A stretch of 64,000 nucleotides of DNA from an uncultured Lachnospiraceae bacterium. GTDB taxonomy: Bacteria > Bacillota > Clostridia > Lachnospirales > Lachnospiraceae. The stretch is from contig CANDKY010000001.1 in NCBI GenBank assembly GCA_947385425.1, positions 1-64,000 of the forward strand. Reading direction: 5' to 3'. Positions within the stretch are counted from its first letter, which is position 1. Every line of letters starts with the position of its first letter. A model generated the notes under the pieces. That model was not told the DNA's origin. It worked only from the letters and a program-made list of their open reading frames with translations, and searched no databases. This document shows, piece by piece, positions 44,416-52,953 of this stretch. Both the position numbers and the translations under genes were made by a program.

Positions 44416-44568
44416 ATAGGGGATAAGGGAGTGAAAGACAGGAAATAAGGTATGATATAGAAAACAAAGAAAAAGACAGGGAACGGAGTAAAGGGCAGGG
44501 AACGGAACAGAATGCAGGAAGCAGGGGAGGATTTAGAAGAAATGCAGGGACAGGGGGCGTAAGTAGAT

Positions 44569-45146
44569 ATGAGACGTTTTGCAATGGATCGGCTGTATGA
44601 GTGGAAGGAAGATCCGGATCGGCTTCCGCTGGTTATACATGGGGCAAGGCAGACGGGTAAGACCTGGCTTATGAGGGAATTTGGCAATACGGGTTTTTAA
44701 AAATGTGCCTATATAAATTTTGACAGTAACAGGAGGATGCAGCAACTCACAGCTGGCGAAAGAAAATAAAAAATTTATTTATAGTGTACTGCGGGAGGGC
44801 GCCCGTGCAAAAGATTTTGAACTGGCTATCCGGTGGCTTTGTGACTGCGGCCTGTGCTGTAAAGTGGGGAGGGTGAAAAAGGGGGCGGTCCCGTTAAAGG
44901 CATATTCCGGCCGGAAAAGGACGGGCGGATATTGTGTATCTTCCAAGAAATCAGCACAGAGATAAACCGGCGCTCCTGGTGGAATTAAAGTGGAATAAAA
45001 CTGCAGAAAGCGCAATCGGGCAAATCAGGGAAAAATGTTATCCGAGGGCTTTGCAAGAATATAAGGGGAATCTGCTTTTGGTAGGCATCAGTTATGATGA
45101 AAAAACCAAGGAGCATACCTGCCGGATTGAACCATTTATCTTGTAG
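44569..45146 (+). pseudogene. AAA-ATPase/PD-(D/E)XK gene, degraded
   Basis: Three fragments. MDRLYEWKEDPDRLPLVIHG ARQTGKTWLM is the N-terminus and Walker A of a DUF4143-type ATPase, ending in an in-frame TAA at 44698 shortly before AYINFDSN. QLAKENKKFIYSVLREGARA (from about 44750) is the middle of the same family; the ATPase core between is deleted. From about 44955 DKPALLVELKWNKTAESAIG QIREKCYPRALQEY is the nuclease-like C-terminus of the other family, the one at 51254 and 52954 (there IIVELKYGKTAGAAIQQIKD). So two ATPase families appear joined. No function expected. Confidence 0.82.
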
Positions 45147-45183
45147 AGAGCCAAAGTCAATGAAGAGTGCTGCCCGTATTTAC

Positions 45184-45255
45184 GCGGCAGACAGTATTTG
45201 CGGCAGACAGTATTTGCAGCAGACAGTATTTGCAGCAGACAGTATTTGCAGCAGA
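45184..45255. repeat. 16-bp tandem repeat, about 4.5 copies
   Basis: Unit GC(A/G)GCAGACAGTATTT repeated at 45184, 45200, 45216 and 45232 with a partial fifth copy running into the hairpin at 45251. The first two units have G and the next ones A at the third base. Sixteen is not a multiple of three, so it is not coding. Confidence 0.9.
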
Positions 45256-45300
45256 TCTTCCCCCCGGCGTGACGGGAATCACGCCGGGGGGAAGATCTGC
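45251..45300. terminator. Perfect 22-bp hairpin between converging genes
   Basis: 45251-45272 (GCAGATCTTCCCCCCGGCGT GA) pairs without mismatch to 45279-45300 around the loop CGGGAA. It lies between the ATPase pseudogene (+) and the beta-glucosidase gene (-) and may stop transcription from both sides, although only a short T run (CATACTTTTT) follows on the plus strand. Confidence 0.65.
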
Positions 45301-45360
45301 CATACTTTTTACCAATTGGAGAAAATGCTGCAGATCCTTAGGTTAATTTTGCCCAGTCCC

Positions 45361-47889
45361 TTATTCCGCTTCATACCGGTTAGACCGCCATACGGTGTCT
45401 ACCAGGTGTGCGATGCGCAGTTTAAGCTGCTCCTGTGAAAGGGTGCCGTTTTCCAGTTCGGCCCGGATATTGGCATGGTCGTTCGGAATACCGGGCATAA
45501 CCAGATCGTTGCCTGCGCGCATACATCCGGCTGCGGTACAGTCCGGCCCGTTGTGTGTGGTAGTCCAGTCGGTCATAAAGACGCCTTTGAAGCCCCATTC
45601 GTCACGGGCAGCTTTTGTACAGAGGTCATAGTTATTGGCCGCATGGATGCCGTTTACCAGGTTGTAGCTGGTCATGATGGACATGGGCTGGCTTTCCTTT
45701 ACGGCAATTTCAAAGCCTTTCAGATAGATTTCACGCAGGGTACGCTCGGAAATGACGGAGTCGGAACCCATGCGGTTGTCTTCCTGGTTGTTGCATGCAA
45801 AGTGTTTGATTGTGGTCCCGCACCCGTATACGGACTGTACACCGTCGGTCATGGCGGCAGCCATCCTGCCGGCAAGGAGCGGGTCTTCGGAATAATATTC
45901 AAAATTCCGTCCGCACAGAGGGTTGCGGTGGATATTCATACCGGGCGCCAGCCAGAGCGTTACACAGAACAGGTTCATTTCTTCCGCTACGGCTTTGCCT
46001 ACTGTCCGGAGAAGTCTTTTATCCCAGCTCTGTGCCAGCAGTGTCCCGATGGGGAAAGCCGTGCAGTACTGGTAATAAAGCTGTGCATCGCCGAAATCCA
46101 CATTCCTTGCGAGGAAGCCGTGCTCTAAGCTCATTTCGAAAGGAGCCGGCTGTATTTTGCCGTCTTTTACCGGATAGCTCTGGAGCAGGCGCAGGCCCGC
46201 GGGGCCGTCTGCCAGGACAATCGGTGCCAGGTTTTTGTCTTCCAGGGCACAACTGCTTGTCTGGGCGGCGGAACCCGGCACGGAAATACCGGCGGAACCG
46301 AGCGCGCCGTCCCCCAGTTCTTCGGCAGCACCCTGGCCTTTGCCCGGATCCCCGGTAGCTAAGAGGATTAGCTGGTCAAGGCTTAAGGACTCCACGAACT
46401 GCCATACTTCGGGGGAAATGCTGTCTTTTTCTTTGCCGTAGGCAATGGTGTCTGTCTTCAGGCCGGACGCATCTATGGTAAGGGAAGGCACCTGCCCGGC
46501 ATCTGCAAGCCAGGCATCCCGCAGCGCCTTTACGGCATCCCTGGGAGCGGACAGTTCCTGCAGATCCTCTTTCAGCGGGCAGATGTGCTCTGTCTTTACA
46601 AGCAGGGCGTCGTCTGTCAGCTCTATAATGCCCGCCAGGGAGGAATCGGCGATGCTGTTGCCGGCAAACAGGCCGTAGGAGCCTTTTTCAAGAACCCACC
46701 CAGGTGTCTGCGTGCAGAAGGAAGCAAGGGCGTAGAGAGGGATTTGGATGGTCAGTTCCTCGGATTCTCCCGGAGCCAGCAGCTTTGTTTTGGCGAAGCC
46801 GGCCAGACGGCGGTATTCTTTCTCCATGCGCTCCTGCGGGCAGGACACATAGACCTGTACAACTTCTTTGCCGCTGTAGGTGCTGCCGGTGTTGGTTACG
46901 GAGGCAGTTACGGAAACGGAATCGTTATCCTCTTTTGCAATGCTTTTCACGGCGATGGAGAAGTCCGTATAGGACAGTCCGTAGCCGAAGGGATAGCGTA
47001 CCGGTATCTGGAAAGTATCAAAATAACGGTAGCCGACATAGATGCCCTCTTCGTATTTTTCCGTCTCTACATTTCCGTTGTTGTGGGAAAATGTCTTGGA
47101 ATTCGGATAGTCTTCGTATTTGTATGCCCAGGTATCGGTAAGTTTCCCGCTGGGGGTTACTTCTCCGGTAAGGATGGACGCCACGGCATTGCCTGTCTCC
47201 ATACCGGGCTGGGAGATCAGCACTACGCCGGAGATATTTTTGTAGGTATCCAGGAAGGAGAGGTCGATAATACCGCCGGAGTTGATCAGGAGGATCACAT
47301 CTTTGTACATCGCGCAGATGTTTTTCAGGATCTCCGCTTCTTTTTCATTCAGGTAATAATCGCTCTCCTTTGCAAAACGGTCTGCCGCTTCCCCGGCAAT
47401 ACGGCTGATGACATAGACTGCCGTGCAGGCATCGGTTTTTTCCGGAAGGTCGCCTGCGGGCATGGCATATTGTGTGGAGGCATAGGCGTTGAACAGGGGT
47501 GTGGGGCCGCCTCCGGCACGGTCAATTTTGTCCCATACTTCCTGACGCCAGTCAAGGCGCGACTGTTCATATTGTTTTTTGAAGCTTTCAATCCAGCTTT
47601 CGGTTGTTATTTCGTAGCCTGCCTGTTTGAGGCCGTCGTAGATGCTCACCACTTCCCGCTCGTTGACATCGCCGGAACCGGTCCCGCCTTTGATGGGATT
47701 GGAGGCGCCGGGGCCGTAGAGGGCCAGCTTGGAGCCTTTTGCCACGGGCAGTACGCCGTTTTCGTTTTTCAGGAGGACGAAGCCTTCCTCGGCCGCAGTT
47801 TTTGCCACTTTGCGGTGTTCGGTTTCATAGGGCTGCACTTCCTGCGAAGCAGTACCGGTCAGTCCGGTTTCTTTCAGTGTTTTGTTCAT
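45361..47889 (-). CDS. GH3 beta-glucosidase with swapped domain order
   Basis: 842-residue glycoside hydrolase family 3 enzyme. In most GH3 enzymes the catalytic barrel comes first. Here the C-terminal alpha/beta-sandwich (EGFVLLKNENGVLPVAKGSK, NSGGIIDLSFLD) and fibronectin-III-like domain (NTGSTYSGKEVVQVYVSCPQ) come first, and the barrel follows (IVLADGPAGLRL, LWLAPGMNIHRNPLCGRNFE YYSEDPLLAG, TIKHFACNNQEDNR) with the nucleophile Asp in GVFMTDWTTTHNG. This arrangement is known from Ruminococcus albus and Butyrivibrio enzymes. No signal peptide, so it acts inside the cell on imported oligosaccharides. Start ATG 47889 has AGGAAAGGAT upstream. Confidence 0.94.
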   Translation of the reverse strand: MNKTLKETGLTGTASQEVQPYETEHRKVAKTAAEEGFVLLKNENGVLPVAKGSKLALYGPGASNPIKGGTGSGDVNEREVVSIYDGLKQAGYEITTESWIESFKKQYEQSRLDWRQEVWDKIDRAGGGPTPLFNAYASTQYAMPAGDLPEKTDACTAVYVISRIAGEAADRFAKESDYYLNEKEAEILKNICAMYKDVILLINSGGIIDLSFLDTYKNISGVVLISQPGMETGNAVASILTGEVTPSGKLTDTWAYKYEDYPNSKTFSHNNGNVETEKYEEGIYVGYRYFDTFQIPVRYPFGYGLSYTDFSIAVKSIAKEDNDSVSVTASVTNTGSTYSGKEVVQVYVSCPQERMEKEYRRLAGFAKTKLLAPGESEELTIQIPLYALASFCTQTPGWVLEKGSYGLFAGNSIADSSLAGIIELTDDALLVKTEHICPLKEDLQELSAPRDAVKALRDAWLADAGQVPSLTIDASGLKTDTIAYGKEKDSISPEVWQFVESLSLDQLILLATGDPGKGQGAAEELGDGALGSAGISVPGSAAQTSSCALEDKNLAPIVLADGPAGLRLLQSYPVKDGKIQPAPFEMSLEHGFLARNVDFGDAQLYYQYCTAFPIGTLLAQSWDKRLLRTVGKAVAEEMNLFCVTLWLAPGMNIHRNPLCGRNFEYYSEDPLLAGRMAAAMTDGVQSVYGCGTTIKHFACNNQEDNRMGSDSVISERTLREIYLKGFEIAVKESQPMSIMTSYNLVNGIHAANNYDLCTKAARDEWGFKGVFMTDWTTTHNGPDCTAAGCMRAGNDLVMPGIPNDHANIRAELENGTLSQEQLKLRIAHLVDTVWRSNRYEAE

Positions 47890-48176
47890 GTTTTGATCCT
47901 TTCCTTTCTTCCTGTTTTGTTTGATTGCGCACGGACACCCGGAAGAAATATGCCAGCAAGGGCTGACGGATGCCCGGTGTGCGGGCAGGGAAAGCCTTCT
48001 CCTGCCTGATGATAAAAGATTAAGATAAATCAGGGAAATAATATATTAAAATTCTTGGAAAAGTGGTAAAATGCTGATAGAGATTATGCTTTATTTATAT
48101 TGTCTGAGAGGCAGTTATGGTTTTGGAGCGGGCAGGCTCTAAGTTAATGGCATTGGTTTTGGAAAAGGAGACGGAT
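47890..48176. other. Divergent promoter region with a family A end remnant
   Basis: 287 bp between the beta-glucosidase and Z1 genes. AT-rich stretches around 48020-48100 (for example AATAATATATTAAAATTC) probably hold the two promoters. At 48141-48156 AAGTTAATGGCATTGG differs by one base from the family A end AAGTTAATGACATTGG, so a decayed copy is likely. Confidence 0.5.
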
Positions 48177-50225
48177 ATGTTTTTGGGGGATTACTATAAG
48201 AAAAAGTGCAAAGAAATGCGGTATAGCGATGAAATGAAGAAATGTATAGAAGATGCATGCCAATATTGCATAGAGAATGTGAATGGCGGCCCTGGGAAGA
48301 AAAATGGACAGCCTTTAATGCTGTTGGGCAAAATCCAGAGTGGGAAAACCAGGGCATTTACCGGGTTAATGGCTTTGGCCTTTGACAATGGTTTTGATTA
48401 TGTGTTTATTTTAACGAAAAACAGTAAGGCTTTGGTGGAGCAGACCTACAAGAGGATGCGCAAAGAATTCGGACGGTTCATAGAGGAGGACAAGGTCGAT
48501 GTGAACGATATTATGAAATTACAGGAGGATCTGACCCCGTATGAATTAGATAAGAAAATAATCATTATAGCGAAAAAGCAGAAAGATAATTTGCTGCGGA
48601 TGTGTAATTTCATAAAGGATTATATGATGGATGGGGATAAGCAATGCCTTGTTATTGACGACGAAGCAGATACGGCGGGGATTGGATATGAAAAAATAAA
48701 GGATACATCAAATGAATTCAGCCTGCGGACAGTTGCCGCTGAAGTGAATAAAATGCGGGGGAGTTTGGACGGGTATGTATTTGTACAGGTGACGGCCACG
48801 CCGTATGCCTTATATCTTCAGCCGGAATTTGACGGGACGGCGATAAAACCCATAAAGCCGATGAAAACCGTGCTGGTACCGTCGGGCGATAAATATATAG
48901 GCGGAGAATATTATTTTATTGAGTCAAATAATGAGGACAGCCAGGGGCGTTTCATCTTTGAGGAAGTATCGGATGAAGAGCAGGAGATTGTTTCAGCCAA
49001 AACAGCAGACAGGAGGAGATTCAAAGAAGAAGAAATCCTGATCAGGGAAGACCGGCTTGCGGAAATTACAAAAATATTTGTGGAGAAATTGAGGCTGGAA
49101 GAACCGGGCGAAAAAGAGTATATTGACAGTCTTTTGGAAGAAAGTTACCGGGATTTAAGGAGATCCATAAGAGCTTTTGGATTCCGGATGCCTACGCGGA
49201 GGAAAGCAAGGGAGCTTTTTTATGAAGCGTTGCACAAAGGATGGGTAAAAGTCAGTATTGTCAACAGTGAAGATGATATTAATAAATATTTGAATGAGGA
49301 TACAGGGGAATTAAGGTTAAGGACGCCTTTTTCTATATTTGTAGGAGGGCAGGTGCTGGACAGGGGAGTTACAATACCTAACATGGTCGGGTTTTATTAT
49401 GGGAGATGTCCCAAGACAATGCAGCAGGATACGGTTATGCAGCATTCCAGGATGTTTGGTTACAGGGAAGAGGAGCTGCTGTCCATTACGCGTTTTTATA
49501 CGACAAGGAAGATATATGAAAATATGATTAAAATAACGGAGGTAGATGCGGCGTTAAGGGAAGATATCAGGCGCGGGCGTTTTGAAGACGGGATATGTTT
49601 CATAGAAAGCAGGGCAGGTTCGGCATCGGCTTCTAAAATCGTACCTTGTTCACCGGGCAAAATAAGTGTGACAAATGTAATTTATCTTAAACCTTTATCC
49701 AGGGTTCTCCCGATTGGGTTTACACCGAAAGCAAGGGCTGTTACGGATGAGGTTAATAAAAGCATAGATGATATTTTGGACACATATATGCGCCGTACCG
49801 AAAGACGTCCGGTGTTGGCGGACAGGGGAGATGCGGAAAGAATCATAAAGAAAGTTTATGGTACATTGGTACCGGATGAGGGCAGCAACCGATTTGTGGA
49901 AGCGGAAACAATGATTTCAATACTCCGCTATGTAGCAAAAAAGGGCGATAAGTGTTATTTACTGGTCAGGAGGGACAGGGAAGTTTCGAAATACAAAGAC
50001 AATGGGATGGTTTACTCGGACGCGCCTGATAATGGGAATGACGAGAGGAAAATGGCAAGGGATGCCGCGGAGAAATATCCTTGTTTGATTTTGCTTTTCC
50101 AAAGAAAAAAAGATAAGGGGTGGAAAAACAGGGAATTTTGGTGGCCGGTGCTGGTGCTCCCGAAAAATACGCAGAAGACAATGTACGCGTTGCCGGAAGC
50201 CGGTGCGAAAATCCGTAAAAGGTAA
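48177..50225 (+). CDS. Z1-domain ATPase (conflict-system type), solitary
   Basis: 682-residue protein with the Z1 helicase-like ATPase: Walker A LLGKIQSGKTRAFTG (about 50-60), Walker B CLVIDDEADTAGIG, motif III-like QVTATPYALYL and the C-terminal ATPase motifs FVGGQVLDRGVTIPN ... QHSRMFGY. In other bacteria Z1 proteins are encoded with a DNA methylase, an MutL/Hsp90-type ATPase and a PD-(D/E)XK protein as a restriction-like system; none is next to this gene. ATG 48177 follows AAAAGGAG at six bases; the frame extends upstream to 48117 into repeat debris. Its end overlaps no other gene, and an AraC gene follows. Confidence 0.88.
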   Translation: MFLGDYYKKKCKEMRYSDEMKKCIEDACQYCIENVNGGPGKKNGQPLMLLGKIQSGKTRAFTGLMALAFDNGFDYVFILTKNSKALVEQTYKRMRKEFGRFIEEDKVDVNDIMKLQEDLTPYELDKKIIIIAKKQKDNLLRMCNFIKDYMMDGDKQCLVIDDEADTAGIGYEKIKDTSNEFSLRTVAAEVNKMRGSLDGYVFVQVTATPYALYLQPEFDGTAIKPIKPMKTVLVPSGDKYIGGEYYFIESNNEDSQGRFIFEEVSDEEQEIVSAKTADRRRFKEEEILIREDRLAEITKIFVEKLRLEEPGEKEYIDSLLEESYRDLRRSIRAFGFRMPTRRKARELFYEALHKGWVKVSIVNSEDDINKYLNEDTGELRLRTPFSIFVGGQVLDRGVTIPNMVGFYYGRCPKTMQQDTVMQHSRMFGYREEELLSITRFYTTRKIYENMIKITEVDAALREDIRRGRFEDGICFIESRAGSASASKIVPCSPGKISVTNVIYLKPLSRVLPIGFTPKARAVTDEVNKSIDDILDTYMRRTERRPVLADRGDAERIIKKVYGTLVPDEGSNRFVEAETMISILRYVAKKGDKCYLLVRRDREVSKYKDNGMVYSDAPDNGNDERKMARDAAEKYPCLILLFQRKKDKGWKNREFWWPVLVLPKNTQKTMYALPEAGAKIRKR

Positions 50226-50295
50226 GGTATTGGCTGGATCCGGAGGACAATGGTTTTGGTTGGAAGTGAAAAGGAGATGGGGGAGCGGCGGGGTT

Positions 50296-51087
50296 ATGAG
50301 GAAGAGAGCCAGGGAACAGATTTCTTATCTGGAGTATATGAACAGGGAGAATGATTTCCAGCACAGTGATTATGAAGAAGAGCTGCGTATGTACCGGTAT
50401 GTCAGGAATGGGGATCCGCGGGCGGTGGAGGAGGCACGCAAAAGCTTCTGCGCCCGGAAGCAGGGGCATTTGTCGGATGATCCGCTGACAAATATGAAGT
50501 ATCTGTTTGTGGCGTCCATAACTTTGGTAATGCGGGCCGCGATTACCGGGGGGATGAACAATGAAACGGCGTATACGTCCAGCGATTACTATATCCAGCA
50601 GATGGACAGGTGCAAAACGATAGGGAAAGTGAACCGGCTCCATGAGGAAGCCGTAGCATATTTCACCAATCATGTGGAGAATTTGAAAAAGGATAAGATT
50701 TATTCAAAAACCGTGGTGCGGTGTATTGACTATATCAGCAGGCATTTGAACCAGCCTGTCCGGGTAGCGGATATTGCGGCCCGGGTGGGGAAGCATCCGG
50801 ATTATCTGTCGTCGCTTTTTAAGAAGGAGACGGGGAGGACGATGACGGAATACATTATGGAAAGCAAGCTCCGGGCGGCGGAAAATATGCTGCTGGATTC
50901 GGACTGTTCGTGTGCCATGGTCAGCGCGGCTTTTGCATTTTCCTCCCAGAGCTATTTTACGAAAATGTTCCGGCAGTATACGGGGGATACGCCGAAGAAA
51001 TTCAGGGAGAAATATTTGCAGGGCGGGGTTGGTGATGCCGCAGTGAGGCATCATGAGGGAGGGCATGGAGATTTAGAGCTTGTCTGA
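50296..51087 (+). CDS. AraC-family transcription regulator
   Basis: About 263 residues. The C-terminal 100 residues hold two helix-turn-helix units: VRVADIAARVGKHPDYLSSL FKKETG and CSCAMVSAAFAFSSQSYFTK MFRQYTGDTPKKFRE. The N-terminal part is of the type with a 'DPLTNMKYLFVASITLVMRA' helix seen in Lachnospiraceae AraC regulators, not a cupin. The start is uncertain: the frame opens at 50203, ATG 50296 is the best supported, ATG 50338 is possible. A target is not evident; the divergent GH3 gene across the Z1 gene is one candidate. The last codons run into a family B repeat, so the original C-terminus may have been altered. Confidence 0.88.
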   Translation: MRKRAREQISYLEYMNRENDFQHSDYEEELRMYRYVRNGDPRAVEEARKSFCARKQGHLSDDPLTNMKYLFVASITLVMRAAITGGMNNETAYTSSDYYIQQMDRCKTIGKVNRLHEEAVAYFTNHVENLKKDKIYSKTVVRCIDYISRHLNQPVRVADIAARVGKHPDYLSSLFKKETGRTMTEYIMESKLRAAENMLLDSDCSCAMVSAAFAFSSQSYFTKMFRQYTGDTPKKFREKYLQGGVGDAAVRHHEGGHGDLELV

Positions 51088-51192
51088 AATCTGCTTTTTG
51101 CCAGATGGGCGCCACAGTTTGTGGGAGGTTTGCCCCGAATGAAGGAGGCATAGTGGGGCTGCGCCGACTGAATGAGGGGCAAGGCTCCTCCA
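51073..51192. mobile_element. Family B repeat, left half with altered inside
   Basis: Begins TTAGAGCTTGTCTGAAATCT and contains GCCAGATGGGCGCCACAGTTTGTGGGAGG, the shared inner block. The right terminal repeat is missing; it ends in GGGGCAAGGCTCCTCC. Its first bases contribute the final codons and stop of the AraC gene. Confidence 0.65.
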
Positions 51193-51202
51193 ATTTCTTA
51201 TC

Positions 51203-51231
51203 TTGTTAAAGTATCATTCTGCGTGTATAAT
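51203..51231 (+). promoter_or_regulatory. Sigma-A promoter of first AAA-ATPase-like gene
   Basis: TTGTTA (51203-51208), 17-bp spacer, TATAAT (51226-51231), 22 bp before the start codon. Confidence 0.75.
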
Positions 51232-51253
51232 ATATGTTACAGGAGGTTTTTTT

Positions 51254-52828
51254 ATGGGATTATATCTGAATCCGAAGAATAAGGGCTTCTGGGAGGCGGT
51301 CCGTTCGGAAATTTATGTGGACAAGAGCGGGCTGATAGCATATACGAACAAGAGGATCAACACCGCGCAGAAATATATCTGTGTCAGCCGGCCGAGGCGT
51401 TTTGGGAAGTCTATGGCATTGAATATGCTTGCCGCTTATTACAGCCGGGGCTGCGGTTCGGCGGAGTTGTTTGCAGGGCTGGAAATAGAGGGCAGGGAAG
51501 GGTTTAAGGAGCACCTGAACCGGTATGATGTGATTTGCCTGAATATGCAGCAGTTTTTGATTGAGTCCTCTTCCGGGAAGGTAACGGATTATCTGGAATC
51601 GGAGGTGCTCAGGGAGTTCGGAAAGGAATATGGGGATATACCGGGCAGGCAGGGGATGGGCCTTGCCGCTATGCTGCGGGAAATTTATGCGGAAACAGAC
51701 AGGCAGTTTATCTTCCTGATTGACGAGTGGGACTGTGTGATGCGGGAAAGGCAGCAGTCGGAGGAACTGCAGAAACAGTACCTTGACTTTTTGAGGAACC
51801 TTCTGAAAGACCAGCCGTATGTGGCGCTTGTGTATATGACGGGGATTTTGCCGGTAAAAAAGTACGGGCTGCATTCCGCGCTGAATATGTTTTGGGAGTA
51901 TTCGATGACGGATCAGAAAGCGCTTGAGGAATATACTGGTTTTACGGAAGTTGAGGTAAAACAGTTGTGCGGGCGTTATGATATGGATTTTGGTGAAACC
52001 AGCAGCTGGTATGACGGGTACAGGTTCAGAGAGTATAAGCATATTTACAATCCGAAGTCTGTAGTGGAAGCGATGCTCTGCCGGCAGCTTTCAAACTACT
52101 GGACCTCAACGGAAACGTACGATGCGCTGAAAATTTATATAGACATGGATTTTGACGGGCTGCGCGGGGATATCGCGCAGATGCTTGGCGGGGGGCGTAT
52201 CAGGGTAAATACGAGGAGTTTCCAGAATGACATGCGCAATTTCAGGGTTAAGGATGACGTGCTGACGCTGTTGATCCATCTGGGGTATCTGGCGTACGAT
52301 TCCGGGGAGGAGGAGGTATTTATCCCGAATAAGGAGATTGCCGTAGAGTTTGAGAATGCCATGAGTGTGGGCGGCTGGCCGGAGGTCATGCGTGTCCTGA
52401 AGGAGTCGGAGAAGCTGCTGGAGGCTACCTTGTCCGGCGATGCGGGGAGAGTTGCGGAGGGGCTGGACAGGGCGCATACGGAGGTTGCTTCCATATTGGC
52501 GTACAATGATGAAAATTCGCTGGGCAGTGCCATCGGGTTAGCATACTATAGTGCGAGGAAGGACTACCGGATGGTTCGGGAATTCCCGGCGGGGCATGGG
52601 TTTGCGGATATAGTGTTTTTGCCGCTGCCGCATTCGGGCAGGCCGGCAATCATCGTAGAGTTAAAATATGGGAAAACAGCGGGCGCGGCGATACAGCAGA
52701 TTAAAGACAGGGGTTATGCACAGGCACTGGAAGGGTATGCCGGGGAGATTGTGCTTGTCGGGGTGAATTATGACAGGGAGAAAACGGATAAGCCGTATAG
52801 CTGTGTGATAGAGCGTGTGGCGGGATAA
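51254..52828 (+). CDS. AAA-ATPase-like / PDDEXK protein, copy 1
   Basis: 524-residue member of the AAA-ATPase-like (PF09820) plus PD-(D/E)XK_9 family, abundant in Bacteroides and Lachnospiraceae. The start MGLYLNPKNKGFWEAVRSEI with YVDKSGLI is the family hallmark. Walker A RPRRFGKS is at 46-53, Walker B FLIDEWD near 155. The C-terminal nuclease-like domain has HGFADIVFLP and IIVELKYGKTAGAAIQQIKD (D-x(n)-ExK). Role unknown; both nuclease and regulatory roles have been suggested for the fold. It is nearly identical to the next gene. ATG 51254 follows AGGAGG. Confidence 0.9.
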   Translation: MGLYLNPKNKGFWEAVRSEIYVDKSGLIAYTNKRINTAQKYICVSRPRRFGKSMALNMLAAYYSRGCGSAELFAGLEIEGREGFKEHLNRYDVICLNMQQFLIESSSGKVTDYLESEVLREFGKEYGDIPGRQGMGLAAMLREIYAETDRQFIFLIDEWDCVMRERQQSEELQKQYLDFLRNLLKDQPYVALVYMTGILPVKKYGLHSALNMFWEYSMTDQKALEEYTGFTEVEVKQLCGRYDMDFGETSSWYDGYRFREYKHIYNPKSVVEAMLCRQLSNYWTSTETYDALKIYIDMDFDGLRGDIAQMLGGGRIRVNTRSFQNDMRNFRVKDDVLTLLIHLGYLAYDSGEEEVFIPNKEIAVEFENAMSVGGWPEVMRVLKESEKLLEATLSGDAGRVAEGLDRAHTEVASILAYNDENSLGSAIGLAYYSARKDYRMVREFPAGHGFADIVFLPLPHSGRPAIIVELKYGKTAGAAIQQIKDRGYAQALEGYAGEIVLVGVNYDREKTDKPYSCVIERVAG

Positions 52829-52953
52829 GTTAGGAAATAAATTTATTTGATTGTGCCGGAAAAATTTCCGGAGAGCGAAAATCAGGCGCAGGGTGCTTTG
52901 GCAGGGACAGGGCAGTACCCCTATATAATAAAAGGCTAAAGGAGGGATTTTTT

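Noticed and set aside
45184..45255. Possible CRISPR array
   Set aside because: Units are 16 bp and directly joined, with no spacers.
46585..48009. 474-codon plus-strand frame opposite the GH3 gene
   Set aside because: Antisense shadow: the GH3 motifs are continuous on the minus strand and this frame has no family resemblance.
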